NCBI GenBank assembly: GCA_034436045.1
Contig: DAOTVZ010000094.1
Span: 1 to 22,680, forward strand
Reading direction: 5' to 3'
DNA length: 22,680 bases
Origin: H111-94 sp034436045
GTDB taxonomy: Bacteria; Chloroflexota; Ktedonobacteria; Ktedonobacterales; Ktedonobacteraceae
Under the pieces are notes generated by a model, which did no database searches, was not told the DNA's origin, and saw only the letters and a program-made list of their open reading frames with translations. This document shows positions 14,993-22,561 of this stretch, one piece after another. The position numbers and the translations under genes were made by a program. Positions within the stretch are counted from its first letter, which is position 1. Each line of letters starts with the position of its first letter.

Positions 14993-16774
14993 TTAGAGTG
15001 GGTAGCCTTGCTTCTCGACGACCTGCGCGGCAATTTCGCGTTGCAAGGCTACGCCGTTGATCAGGTAGTCGCCCAGGTAGTTGCGCAGGCGCGGTAGCTC
15101 TTCGGCCATCTCGCTCTCATCCATGTAAGACATGATGAGTTGATCCAGGTTGGTGCGGATGCGCGCGAAGCCCAGCCAGGTTGCCAGTTGCGCCAGCCTG
15201 ACATGTGTGGCGCTGTTCTCATCGCCACGACGCACAGCCTGGATGGCGCGCGCCAGGGCGCTATCGATGGCGTAGACCTCGATCAACAGGTTGGCGAGAT
15301 ATTCGATGAATTCTTCTTCATTCTCCAGGCCTTGCATGTGCTTCATGGCGGTCTTCATACCGGCATAGATAGTGGCATCCTTCGCGCGGGCAAGCGCAGC
15401 GACGGCGGCACGTAGTTGATCCGGTATGCTCTCTTCTGCGGTTGTTGCAGCCTGACCAGCAGCGATGCGCGCGGCGATGACAGGGAACTGGTTCATCAGG
15501 TCGAGCTTACCCGCGAGAACGCGGCGGAAGAGCGTACCGGCAGTGACGAGACGATTGATCTCGTTGGTACCCTCAAAGATGCGCTGAATGCGGGCGTCAC
15601 GGTAGGCTTTCTCAATGGGATATTCATGCATGAAGCCGTAGCCCCCAAAGATTTGCACGCCCTCATCGACAACGTAGGCCAGTGTCTCGCTACCATGTAC
15701 CTTAGCAATGGAAGCTTCGATGGCGTACTCTTCAACCGCCTTGAACATGGCCTCGGTGTTATCGGTGCTGCGCTCGGCGCGGTCGATGTTACCGGCGGTA
15801 CGGAAGACCTCGCTTTCGGCGGCGTATGTTTCGGCGGCCATACGTGCCAGCTTCTTCTGGATCATGCCAAACTCATGCAGGTATTTGCCGAAGGCTTTGC
15901 GCTCGGTAGTGTAGGCGGCGGCCAGCCCCAGCGCGGTGCGCGCGCCGCCAACGTTGCCCGCGCCTAGTTTGAGGCGACCGAGGTTGAGGATGTTGAAGGC
16001 GATCTTGTAGCCCTTATGCAGTTCGCCCAACACGTTTTCAACCGGTACCTTGACATTCTCAAAGTAGACCTGGCGCGTCGAGGAACCCTTAATGCCCATC
16101 TTGTTCTCTTCCTTGCCGGTGGAGATGCCGGGCCAGGAGGTTTCGACAATGAAGGCGGAGGGCCGCTCGTTGCCGATGCGGGCAAAAGCGATCATGACAT
16201 CGGCGAAACCGGCGTTGGATATCCACTGCTTGGTGCCGTTGAGGATGTAGTATTTGCCATCCTCGGAGAGTTCGGCGCGTGTGCTAAGATGCATGGCATC
16301 GGAGCCAACGCCCGGCTCAGTTAGCGCGTAGGCGGCGATCCACTCGCCGGTTGCCAGTTTAGGCAGGTATTTCTGTTTCTGCTCCTCGTTGCCATAGTAG
16401 ACGATAGGCAGCGTACCGATGCCGGTATGACCACCGTAGGCCACAGCAAACGACGATTCATTAATGTGCGAGATGACTAAACAGCTTGTGAGGAGGCCAA
16501 GCTCGGCCCCACCATAGGCTTCAGGAATCTCGATCATCAGTAAGCCTTGCTCACCGGCCTTCTTAACCAGTGATGGCATCAGGCCTGGCTCCTGGCGGTC
16601 GATGGCCTCAACATGGGGCAGTACCTCGCGTGCCATGAAGGTATCGCAGGACTCAACGATCAGGCGCTGTTCCTCATCACACTGCTCCAGGGTAAATATA
16701 CGATCAGCGCTTTCGCTGACCGGTGCGGTCAGGAAAGCTGTACCTTTCTCGGTTGGTTTCGCGGTAGTGGTCAT
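14993..16774 (-). CDS. fadE: Acyl-CoA dehydrogenase (FadE type, long form)
   Basis: FAD enzyme that makes the trans-2 double bond in acyl-CoA, the first beta-oxidation step, passing electrons to electron transfer flavoprotein. The product is 593 aa, the size of Bacillus FadE and longer than the about 380 aa short forms. Motifs: YALTEPGVGSDA (149-160) and KQWISNAG (182-189) at the FAD/substrate site, QIFGGYGFMHEYPIEKAYRDARI (374-396), and E401 in FEGTNEI in the position of the MCAD catalytic base. Residues about 420-593 form the extra helical domain of VLCAD/ACAD9-like enzymes, used for dimer or membrane contact. The ATG at 16774 has AGGAG 12 bases upstream. It follows fadD at 89 bases. Confidence 0.95.
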   Translation of the reverse strand: MTTTAKPTEKGTAFLTAPVSESADRIFTLEQCDEEQRLIVESCDTFMAREVLPHVEAIDRQEPGLMPSLVKKAGEQGLLMIEIPEAYGGAELGLLTSCLVISHINESSFAVAYGGHTGIGTLPIVYYGNEEQKQKYLPKLATGEWIAAYALTEPGVGSDAMHLSTRAELSEDGKYYILNGTKQWISNAGFADVMIAFARIGNERPSAFIVETSWPGISTGKEENKMGIKGSSTRQVYFENVKVPVENVLGELHKGYKIAFNILNLGRLKLGAGNVGGARTALGLAAAYTTERKAFGKYLHEFGMIQKKLARMAAETYAAESEVFRTAGNIDRAERSTDNTEAMFKAVEEYAIEASIAKVHGSETLAYVVDEGVQIFGGYGFMHEYPIEKAYRDARIQRIFEGTNEINRLVTAGTLFRRVLAGKLDLMNQFPVIAARIAAGQAATTAEESIPDQLRAAVAALARAKDATIYAGMKTAMKHMQGLENEEEFIEYLANLLIEVYAIDSALARAIQAVRRGDENSATHVRLAQLATWLGFARIRTNLDQLIMSYMDESEMAEELPRLRNYLGDYLINGVALQREIAAQVVEKQGYPL

Positions 16775-16817
16775 GATATCGATAATCTCCTTAATTTAGT
16801 GCCGTAGGGGAATGGGA

Positions 16818-16844
16818 GTAGGGCAGCCACAAGGGTTGCCCTAC
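16818..16844. repeat. Intercistronic hairpin between fadD and fadE
   Basis: GTAGGGCA (16818-16825) and TGCCCTAC (16837-16844) are perfect complements with an 11-base loop, with further G/C-rich flanks that nearly pair. It occupies most of the 89-base gap between the two genes. A REP-like mRNA stabiliser or partial terminator could tune fadE relative to fadD. Confidence 0.5.
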
Positions 16845-16863
16845 CCCCTCGCCTCACAGACCT

Positions 16864-18645
16864 CTATTTGTTCTGAGCGCGCAACTCGCGCCGTAAGACT
16901 TTGCCAACGAGTGTTTTAGGCAAGGAGTCGCGGAACTCCAGTTTCTTGGGCACTTTATAGGGAGTGAGTCGCTCCTTACAAAAAGCCAGAATCTCTTCTT
17001 TCATTTGTTCCGAAGGTGTAAAACCAGGCTTGAGAGTGACAAAGGCCGCGACGGTTTCGCCGCGATATTCGTCCGGCACGCCGACGACAGCAGCTTCAGA
17101 AACGGCGGGATGCTGGAATAGCACCTCTTCGACCTCGCGTGGGTAGACATTGAAGCCACTGGCGATGATCAGGTCTTTGGCCCGATCAACGATGTAGAAG
17201 AATCCGTCTTCGTCCATCTTGCCGATGTCGCCTGTACGCATCCAGCCATCGATAAAGATGGCCTTCGTCTCGGCCTCGCGCTTCCAGTAGCCTTGCATGA
17301 TATTAGGGCCGCGCACAACGATCTCGCCCACCTCGCCCGGCGGTAACAACTTACCGGTTTGCGGGTCGAGAATAGCCGCCTCGACATTGGGCAGGGGCAG
17401 GCCAATACTGCCTGCTCGGCGTTCATCGGTAAAGGGATTGCAGTGCGTAACCGGTGAGGCCTCACTCAGGCCATAACCCTCGACGAGCTTCGCGCCGGAG
17501 GCCCGTTCAAAATCGTTCTGCACTTTGGCCGGTAGCGGGGCCGCCCCACTGATGCAGTATTTGATGGAACTGAGATACTCTGTATGATGACCCGCTTCGC
17601 GCAGGATCGCCACATACATTGTTGGAATACCGGGGAAGAGCGTTGGTTTGTAGCGGTGAATATCTCGTACAATATCCTTTGCCTTGAATTGTGGCACCAG
17701 CACCATGCTTGCCGCCGCCAGAATGGAGAGATTCATCCCTACGGTCAGGCCGTAGGAATGGAAGAAAGGCGCGACACACATCGTCACCTCGCCACCGAGC
17801 GTCACCTTTGGTGTCCAGTAGCGCGTCTGCATGGCATTGGAGAGCAGGTTGTAATGGGTCAGCATCGCGCCTTTGGAAAGGCCGGTGGTGCCGCCGGTAT
17901 ATTGTAGCACGGCCAGATCAGAGCCAGAAGCGGGCACCGGCAGATTGAATAGCTCGATGCCGCCCTTGCTGTGCGTGTCGAGCATAGTTTTCATAACATG
18001 CAGTGTTTGATCCTCTCGCAGCTCTTGCGGCGTCAGTGGCGGCTCTGGATGCCTGGCTTTGCGCTGGCTAAGCGGATAAAGGGTGCGCAATATGGGTGGC
18101 AAAAAATCTGCCGGGCTGGTGATGATGATATGCTCTAAGGCTGTGTTGCCGCGTACCTTGCGCACGGTTGGATAGAAGGTATCCAGCATCACTATGACCT
18201 TCGCGTCAGAGTCCGCGAGTTGATGCTGCATTTCGCGTTCTGTATAGAGCGGATTTGTCGGTACGACGACCGCGCCGACCCGCAGCGCACCATAGAACGC
18301 AATCGGATATTGTGGAATGTTCGGTAGAGCAATAGCGACGCGATCACCTTTGCGTATCCCTAGTCGTTGTAGCCCAACGGCGAAGCGATTGGCATAGCTG
18401 GAAAACTGAGCATACGTGATCTTTGTGCCGTAGTAAATGAACGCAGTATAGCCAGGATAACGGCTGGCGGTCTCATCGAGCAACCAGGTAAGAGGGCGGT
18501 CTGGAATCGTGAGGAGAGCGGGAACACCCGGCTCATAATGACGCAGCCAGGGACGACTGGCAAGTAGCGCGTCGTGTTCGTTGCCCGATGGGATAGATGG
18601 ATCTGGTTGTTTTTGCGCATCGTTGATGACCGATGAGTCAGACAT
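16864..18645 (-). CDS. fadD: Long-chain fatty-acid-CoA ligase
   Basis: Activates fatty acids to acyl-CoA through an acyl-AMP intermediate, the entry step to beta-oxidation; membrane-associated or cytosolic. The product is 593 aa. The ATP-binding loop YTGGTTGLSKG is at residues 249-259; GYGLSEASP, GWMRTGDIG and DRAKDLIIASGFNVYPREVEE are the adenylation-family motifs, and K582 in PKTLVGKVLRREL is the catalytic lysine of the C-terminal lid. The ATG at 18645 is chosen because AGGAG is 10 bases upstream; a frame extension to 18729 has no supporting site. It is the first gene of the fad cluster and is divergent from the MmyB-like regulator. Confidence 0.95.
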   Translation of the reverse strand: MSDSSVINDAQKQPDPSIPSGNEHDALLASRPWLRHYEPGVPALLTIPDRPLTWLLDETASRYPGYTAFIYYGTKITYAQFSSYANRFAVGLQRLGIRKGDRVAIALPNIPQYPIAFYGALRVGAVVVPTNPLYTEREMQHQLADSDAKVIVMLDTFYPTVRKVRGNTALEHIIITSPADFLPPILRTLYPLSQRKARHPEPPLTPQELREDQTLHVMKTMLDTHSKGGIELFNLPVPASGSDLAVLQYTGGTTGLSKGAMLTHYNLLSNAMQTRYWTPKVTLGGEVTMCVAPFFHSYGLTVGMNLSILAAASMVLVPQFKAKDIVRDIHRYKPTLFPGIPTMYVAILREAGHHTEYLSSIKYCISGAAPLPAKVQNDFERASGAKLVEGYGLSEASPVTHCNPFTDERRAGSIGLPLPNVEAAILDPQTGKLLPPGEVGEIVVRGPNIMQGYWKREAETKAIFIDGWMRTGDIGKMDEDGFFYIVDRAKDLIIASGFNVYPREVEEVLFQHPAVSEAAVVGVPDEYRGETVAAFVTLKPGFTPSEQMKEEILAFCKERLTPYKVPKKLEFRDSLPKTLVGKVLRRELRAQNK

Positions 18646-18788
18646 GCAGCAGTAGCTCCTCTCAGTTGGGATGCCCCTCTTTGGGTATCCAGGTATGCGC
18701 TGGGTCGCCACAACGAGCAAAACGGTCATGCATCAGGTATCTCTTATTCCTAAGTATAAGGTACTCCTGTACAATTGAACATGTTGCC

Positions 18789-18827
18789 AGCTAACAATTT
18801 TTGCGCGATAATGAATATATAGCTAAC
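18789..18827. promoter_or_regulatory. Direct repeats AGCTAAC in the fadD/regulator divergent region
   Basis: AGCTAAC occurs at 18789-18795 and 18821-18827, spaced 32 bases start to start (about three helical turns), in the 283-base space between fadD and the MmyB-like gene. Paired direct repeats in a divergent region next to a regulator gene suit an operator. The evidence is positional only. Confidence 0.3.
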
Positions 18828-18861
18828 GAAACAGGCTAAGTATCTGATTTTACGGCGAGCA

Positions 18862-18919
18862 AGCAGGGCGGGCGCAAGGTAGTCCACCAGCACAGGTGTT
18901 GCCTTGTGTTCGCCCTGCT
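18862..18919. repeat. Hairpin in the leader of the MmyB-like regulator
   Basis: AGCAGGGCG (18862-18870) pairs with CGCCCTGCT (18911-18919); inside, CAAGG (18875-18879) pairs with CCTTG (18902-18906). It ends 9 bases before the regulator start and overlaps the place of its ribosome binding site, which is weak. It could be a repeat of the 6240-6287 type (shared GAGCAAGCA-GGG) or an mRNA structure limiting translation. Confidence 0.5.
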
Positions 18920-18928
18920 CTAAAGAAG

Positions 18929-19726
18929 ATGATTACGGAAAACACGACTGATTTTGCGCATCTGTTGACACACTTCCGGCTACGACACGGCATGTCACAG
19001 GGACAACTGGCGCAGGCGACCCGGCTCTCGCGCACATATATCTATCACCTGGAGAGCGGGCAGCGTCACAACCCCTCGCCGCATGTTGTGCAGAGCATTG
19101 CGCGCGCACTGGAGCTGCAACGAGATGAGCGCGAGCAACTGTATGAAGCCTATCGCGCCATGACCGGCCAGTTTGTCGATGACATCAGCAGCGAGAGTAC
19201 GCTGCTGGATCTGGGTGAACTGGCCAGTCTGCTCGTGCATAATACCTCGTATCCGGCGCACTCGCTCGACCGACTCTGGTACCTGCGTTCATGGAATGAA
19301 CCGGCTATCAGGCTCTTCGAGATGCAGGAAGAGCTTGCCAGAGGGGGGCTACATCATTTACTTGAGGTCGTCTTCGATCCGGTGCAGCGCAAACGCTTCC
19401 AGGGGTGGGAGAATCTGGCCCGCCGCCTCGTCAGCGATTTCCAGTACAACACGCGCACGATGACGCATCTGCCAGAGTACAAAAGCCTGCTCAAGCACCT
19501 GCGTGACCTGCCTGAGTTCAAGCGTATTGCCACCGCCACCTATCCTTCCGGCAAGCCTGCTCCCTCTTTTACCTTTCAAATACAACACAGCGAACTGGGA
19601 CGTCTGACACTGCGCACTGCGACCACCATCTTTACCGGCTTCTCCAACTATTCAATGGTCAGTTACGTCCCCGGCGACCAGCAAACATTGAAGATTTACA
19701 GGCTGCAAGGTTGGCAGCCGGGCTAA
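18929..19726 (+). CDS. MmyB-like XRE regulator with PAS-like ligand domain
   Basis: The product is 265 aa. The XRE helix-turn-helix covers residues 10-65 (LRHGMSQGQLAQATRLSRTYIYHLESGQRHNPSPHVVQSIARALEL in register with the family). From about 95 to the end is the MmyB-like ligand-binding domain, recognised by SLDRLWYLRSWNEPAIRLF, a following Trp/Arg-rich helix (GWENLARRLVSDFQYNTR) and the closing SELGRLTLRTATTIF ... PGDQQTLKIYRL. In the Chloroflexus aurantiacus member the domain was reported with a fatty acid bound, as I recall. The ATG at 18929 is preferred; a GTG at 18896 would add 11 residues and lie inside a hairpin. It is divergent from fadD, the natural target. Its stop overlaps the stop of the convergent transporter gene. 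Confidence 0.88.
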   Translation: MITENTTDFAHLLTHFRLRHGMSQGQLAQATRLSRTYIYHLESGQRHNPSPHVVQSIARALELQRDEREQLYEAYRAMTGQFVDDISSESTLLDLGELASLLVHNTSYPAHSLDRLWYLRSWNEPAIRLFEMQEELARGGLHHLLEVVFDPVQRKRFQGWENLARRLVSDFQYNTRTMTHLPEYKSLLKHLRDLPEFKRIATATYPSGKPAPSFTFQIQHSELGRLTLRTATTIFTGFSNYSMVSYVPGDQQTLKIYRLQGWQPG

Positions 19727-20535
19727 ATCAGCTTGAAACCGGAAATGGCGAGAACGGTGGCAAGCAGAGGGCGCATATAACGGTCGGGCATATACTTACT
19801 GATCTTACTGCCGATATAGACGCCCGGCAGAGAACCAAGCAGGAGCAGTAGCACCATACCCCAATTGATCGTACCGGCGTTCAGATAGCCGATGACCCCG
19901 GCCATCAGCAGCAGGAAAGCCTGAAAAATATCGGTGCCGACCAGTTCTTTCGATCCCATCTGAGGGAACATAAAGGCGAGAGAGACCACGATCAATGTGC
20001 CGCTACCAACCGAGGTCAGACCAACCAGAAAACCGACGCCTGCGCCTACAGCAACCGTCGCTGCCGGGCGTCCCACACGCTGCCAACGGCTTTTCCCCTC
20101 GCCAGCGGGTGTGAGAGAGGTATATTTGCTCTTGCTGTGATGTTCCAACTGGCGCAACACGAATGGTTTAATGACCAGCAGTACCGCTACGAGCAGTAGC
20201 ACAACTCCTAGAGTGTGGAGAATGAGGCCATTAATGAGCGATGCGTAATGCTTATGAATATACTGCACAAGGACAGTGCTGAGCAGAGTTGCCGGGACAC
20301 TGCCGCAGGCCAGCAGAAGCGCGATCTTGAAATTCACGTCCTTCTGCCGGATATGCACCAGCGAGCCGACCGCTTTCGTCACCGTCGCATAGGCGATATC
20401 GGTGCCCACCGCCCATATAGGGGGAACACGAAATAAGAGAATCATAATGGGCGCTAACAGCGCCCCGCCCCCCATACCGGTCAAACCAACCAGTATCCCG
20501 ACCAGCAGACCGGCCACCGAGATCTGAAAATTCAT
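19723..20535 (-). CDS. TauE/SafE-family transporter (putative sulfite/organosulfonate exporter)
   Basis: The product is 270 aa with about eight hydrophobic membrane segments, in two halves separated by a charged linker (residues about 133-155, HHSKSKYTSLTPAGEGKSRWQR). The two halves repeat the family signature: GILVGLTGMGGGALLAPIM near the N terminus and GFLVGLTSVGSGTLIVV in the middle, with VGTDIAYATVTKAVGS and VGTDIFQAFLLLMAG as matched second halves. Members move sulfite, sulfoacetate or related anions across the membrane; the substrate here cannot be told. The ATG at 20535 follows AGGTGAA. The last 4 bases overlap the end of the convergent regulator gene. Confidence 0.92.
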   Translation of the reverse strand: MNFQISVAGLLVGILVGLTGMGGGALLAPIMILLFRVPPIWAVGTDIAYATVTKAVGSLVHIRQKDVNFKIALLLACGSVPATLLSTVLVQYIHKHYASLINGLILHTLGVVLLLVAVLLVIKPFVLRQLEHHSKSKYTSLTPAGEGKSRWQRVGRPAATVAVGAGVGFLVGLTSVGSGTLIVVSLAFMFPQMGSKELVGTDIFQAFLLLMAGVIGYLNAGTINWGMVLLLLLGSLPGVYIGSKISKYMPDRYMRPLLATVLAISGFKLI

Positions 20536-20568
20536 GCGCACTTCACCTTTCCGTAATGTCTGTTACAC

Positions 20569-20580
20569 TATAGCGCTATA
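20569..20580. promoter_or_regulatory. 12-base palindrome upstream of the TauE/SafE gene
   Basis: TATAGCGCTATA is a perfect palindrome 34 bases before the transporter start. It could be an operator or overlap a -10 element (TATAGT lies beside it on the minus strand). Confidence 0.35.
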
Positions 20581-20618
20581 ACCGATTCAACCTATCAATT
20601 TAATCATCGCTGTATGCC

Positions 20619-20660
20619 ATCTCGCATGGGAGCGTGATGAATCACGCCCCCATGCGAGAT
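20619..20660. repeat. Dispersed copy of the GCGTGAT/ATCACGC palindromic repeat
   Basis: Arms 20619-20638 and 20641-20660 are complementary at 19 of 20 positions with only two bases between them. The core GCGTGAT..ATCACGC is the same as in the tandem repeats at 10486-10505, about 10 kb away, so these belong to one repeat family. It lies between the transporter and thioesterase genes. Confidence 0.8.
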
Positions 20661-20763
20661 ATATGTAACTATTGTTACATGAATGCAAGCAATATAACCT
20701 GTGTTACGAGAAAAGTCAAGCGGACGAAGTGCATGAATGATAGGTAAGGGGATGGGGCGAACA

Positions 20764-20820
20764 CACCTGACATGGAGGGTCTGATGCTCCTTATGGATAT
20801 CAGGCTCTTCATGTCAGGTG
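20764..20820. terminator. Hairpin after the thioesterase gene
   Basis: CACCTGACATG (20764-20774) and CATGTCAGGTG (20810-20820) are perfect 11-base arms; inside, GAG/CTC and CTGAT/ATCAG extend the fold. It lies 6 bases after the stop of the minus-strand thioesterase gene and probably ends its transcript, although no T-run follows. Bases 20661-20763 hold nothing I can identify. Confidence 0.6.
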
Positions 20821-20826
20821 GTGATA

Positions 20827-21306
20827 TCATTTTGAGGAGGAGAGTAGATTGCGCATGGCGGGATAGTCTTTCATGAGCGTGTCCAGAGTTTCCTGCGTCA
20901 ATACCATAAAGGTGCCTTGCGCTTCCGCCAGCACGGCCTGTTCGTCGTCGGCCAGTGTGAGAACGCCGGAGGCCTGTACCATACGCCCACGCCGTTTCTC
21001 CAGCCAGGCTCTGGCACGCAGGCGGGGGCCATAGGGAACGGGGCTGCGGTAGCGCAGTTCCAGGCGGCCCGTCATGCTCCACGCGGGCGCATCGGTGAGC
21101 ATCGAAGTACGATTCAGTACCTCATCTAAAATGGTGGCGACGATACCGCCATGAATGACACCTGGAAAGCCCTGATGCTCCTCTTTAGGCACCAGTTCGG
21201 AGACAACGCTATTGTTCTCCACGCGAAAGGTCATGTGCAGGCCAAAGGGATTGTGCAGGCCACAGGCAAAACAGCGCTGGTAATCGCTGGTATCGTTCAA
21301 CTCCAT
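20827..21306 (-). CDS. PaaI-family hotdog thioesterase
   Basis: The product is 159 aa, normal for single-domain hotdog thioesterases (4HBT/PaaI). The start YQRCFACGLHNPFGLHM is a characteristic N-terminal loop of this subgroup; GFPGVIHGGIVATILDEVL (46-64) is the hotdog helix with HGG (52-54) and the acidic pair D61/E62 expected at the active site; the central strands RLELRYRSPVPYGPRLRARA follow. It would hydrolyse acyl-CoA (short-chain or aromatic), substrate unknown. The ATG at 21306 has AAGGTGA 6 bases upstream; a frame extension to 21393 gives an unlikely N terminus. It stands alone on the minus strand, about 2.2 kb from the fad cluster. Confidence 0.92.
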   Translation of the reverse strand: MELNDTSDYQRCFACGLHNPFGLHMTFRVENNSVVSELVPKEEHQGFPGVIHGGIVATILDEVLNRTSMLTDAPAWSMTGRLELRYRSPVPYGPRLRARAWLEKRRGRMVQASGVLTLADDEQAVLAEAQGTFMVLTQETLDTLMKDYPAMRNLLSSSK

Positions 21307-21380
21307 AATGATCACCTTCTCAATAAAGAAATTTCTTCCACTGTACCACAAAAATAGATCATAGCAGGATACCCAATCCC

Positions 21381-21424
21381 CGAACGACTGCACATCCCCA
21401 GAGGCGATTCCGCACAGTCGTTCG
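21381..21424. repeat. Perfect 10-bp inverted repeat
   Basis: CGAACGACTG (21381-21390) and CAGTCGTTCG (21415-21424) are perfect complements around a 24-base loop. It lies in the 341-base space between divergent genes (thioesterase and coiled-coil protein), which otherwise shows no clear promoter or gene. Confidence 0.5.
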
Positions 21425-21647
21425 AGGTATGCGTGATAGTCCCTGCGGCAGGCGGATGATAGTACCGGCTGCTAGTAGAGTTTGTGCCCTGTGTGGTACC
21501 ATTAGGAATATTCTCAAATCATCAGGCGATAGCGCCAATGGAGCCTCTGCACGATAAAAGATACCTGACTTTTTTCGTACATAGAAGCTACTCCATAGTA
21601 CGGTGGTAAACACTTCAGCAAAGGGACAGGAAGGTAGTGGAACGACA

Positions 21648-22262
21648 ATGGTACAGATAGCCGCGCGAACAGACCAATCAAAGAAGCAGCGTAAGAAGCT
21701 TGCCAGAAAAGAGGCCAGATTGATGCTCAAGATCGAGCAGGCCAGGCGTGATGTTGAGCGGGCCGAGCAAAAAGTCGCGCTGGCCCAGAGCAAATTGCAG
21801 AAACGCAAAGAGCAGCTCCAACAGCTTGAAGAGCGTTTGCATGCACTGCGTACTTCTCCTTCAATTCCCATTCAGACCGCCCCCGCCTCTGAAATGGTAC
21901 CGGTCGAAGAACAATTCCCGGAACCCGAAGTTCCTACAACGATCACGCCGGAGGTTTCGGAACCAGTAAGCGAGCCTGTGGCCACAACACCAGAAGTATC
22001 AAGTCAGGTAGAAGAACCCGCCGGAGAGGCTCAGAAAACTGTAGTACAGACAGAGGAAACATCTGGGGCGTCGGAGCAACATGCAACTCAGCCGGAGGAA
22101 CAGCGAATAGAGACAATGCCGGAGCCGCCACAGGCAGAGATAGTAGGCCAGAAGACAACACCGGAGGAGCTTGATTCTCAGCAACAACCCCCTCCTGCCG
22201 TACCCCTTGAGCAGAGTAGCGAGCTACCTCCAGTCGAGGGACGAGCGGATATCGAAGATTAG
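21648..22262 (+). CDS. Coiled-coil protein with acidic Pro/Glu-rich tail, unknown function
   Basis: The product is 204 aa from the ATG at 21648, with AGGAAGG about 12 bases upstream; a GTG at 21603 is less likely. Residues about 10-70 are a highly charged coiled coil (KKQRKKLARKEARLMLKIEQ and on through QKVALAQSKLQKRKEQLQQL), very basic at its start. From about residue 75 the chain is low in complexity: Glu, Pro, Gln, Thr and Val with recurring PEVSEPV/TTPEV-like words, certainly disordered. There is no signal peptide, membrane segment or enzyme motif. Possible roles are a scaffold or nucleic-acid-associated protein. It precedes the 23S rRNA gene on the same strand, but the promoter between them argues for separate transcription. 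Confidence 0.75.
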   Translation: MVQIAARTDQSKKQRKKLARKEARLMLKIEQARRDVERAEQKVALAQSKLQKRKEQLQQLEERLHALRTSPSIPIQTAPASEMVPVEEQFPEPEVPTTITPEVSEPVSEPVATTPEVSSQVEEPAGEAQKTVVQTEETSGASEQHATQPEEQRIETMPEPPQAEIVGQKTTPEELDSQQQPPPAVPLEQSSELPPVEGRADIED

Positions 22263-22332
22263 CCGTAACAATTCCTCATGAAGACAATCTTTTGGAATTT
22301 TGGAAAATTGCAAAAATTCGTCCCAAAAGGTG

Positions 22333-22361
22333 TTGACAAGTTTAGGGAAATATGGCATATT
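22333..22361 (+). promoter_or_regulatory. Promoter of the 23S rRNA gene
   Basis: A perfect -35 TTGACA (22333-22338) is followed after 17 bases by CATATT (22356-22361, 4 of 6); TATTAT two bases on is an alternative -10 at 19-base spacing. An A/T-rich tract of UP-element type (22291-22320) lies just upstream. It puts transcription start near 22368, about 195 bases before the mature 23S end. Confidence 0.65.
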
Positions 22362-22457
22362 ATGCAAGCACCGCGAAAAAGCGGTACGCAAAGTACACTG
22401 ACAACTGAATAAGCATGATTACTTCAATTTTGCCGTTCAAGCCAGCCGCCGATAGGT

Positions 22458-22485
22458 GTCAGCCACACCTATAAGCGGTGCTGAC
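22458..22485 (+). other. Stem-loop in the 23S rRNA leader
   Basis: GTCAG (22458-22462) pairs with CTGAC (22481-22485), and CACC with GGTG inside it, with a 3-base bulge. A second stem, CACAG/CTGTG, lies at 22512-22528. They belong to the precursor leader, probably for processing or antitermination; I do not find a clear boxA. Confidence 0.4.
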
Positions 22486-22561
22486 GGCACGTAACAGAGG
22501 ATAACAAAGACCACAGGCATATGCTGTGATCGACACATGGAAACCATGATGTGAGATCGCA

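Noticed and set aside
21359..21871. Minus-strand frame opposite the coiled-coil gene
   Set aside because: Cys/Ser-rich shadow of the Glu/Gln/Lys-rich coding frame; no start signals.
22458..22561. tRNA gene in the leader of the 23S gene
   Set aside because: The hairpins do not form a cloverleaf, and no TPsiC-arm or acceptor pattern is visible.
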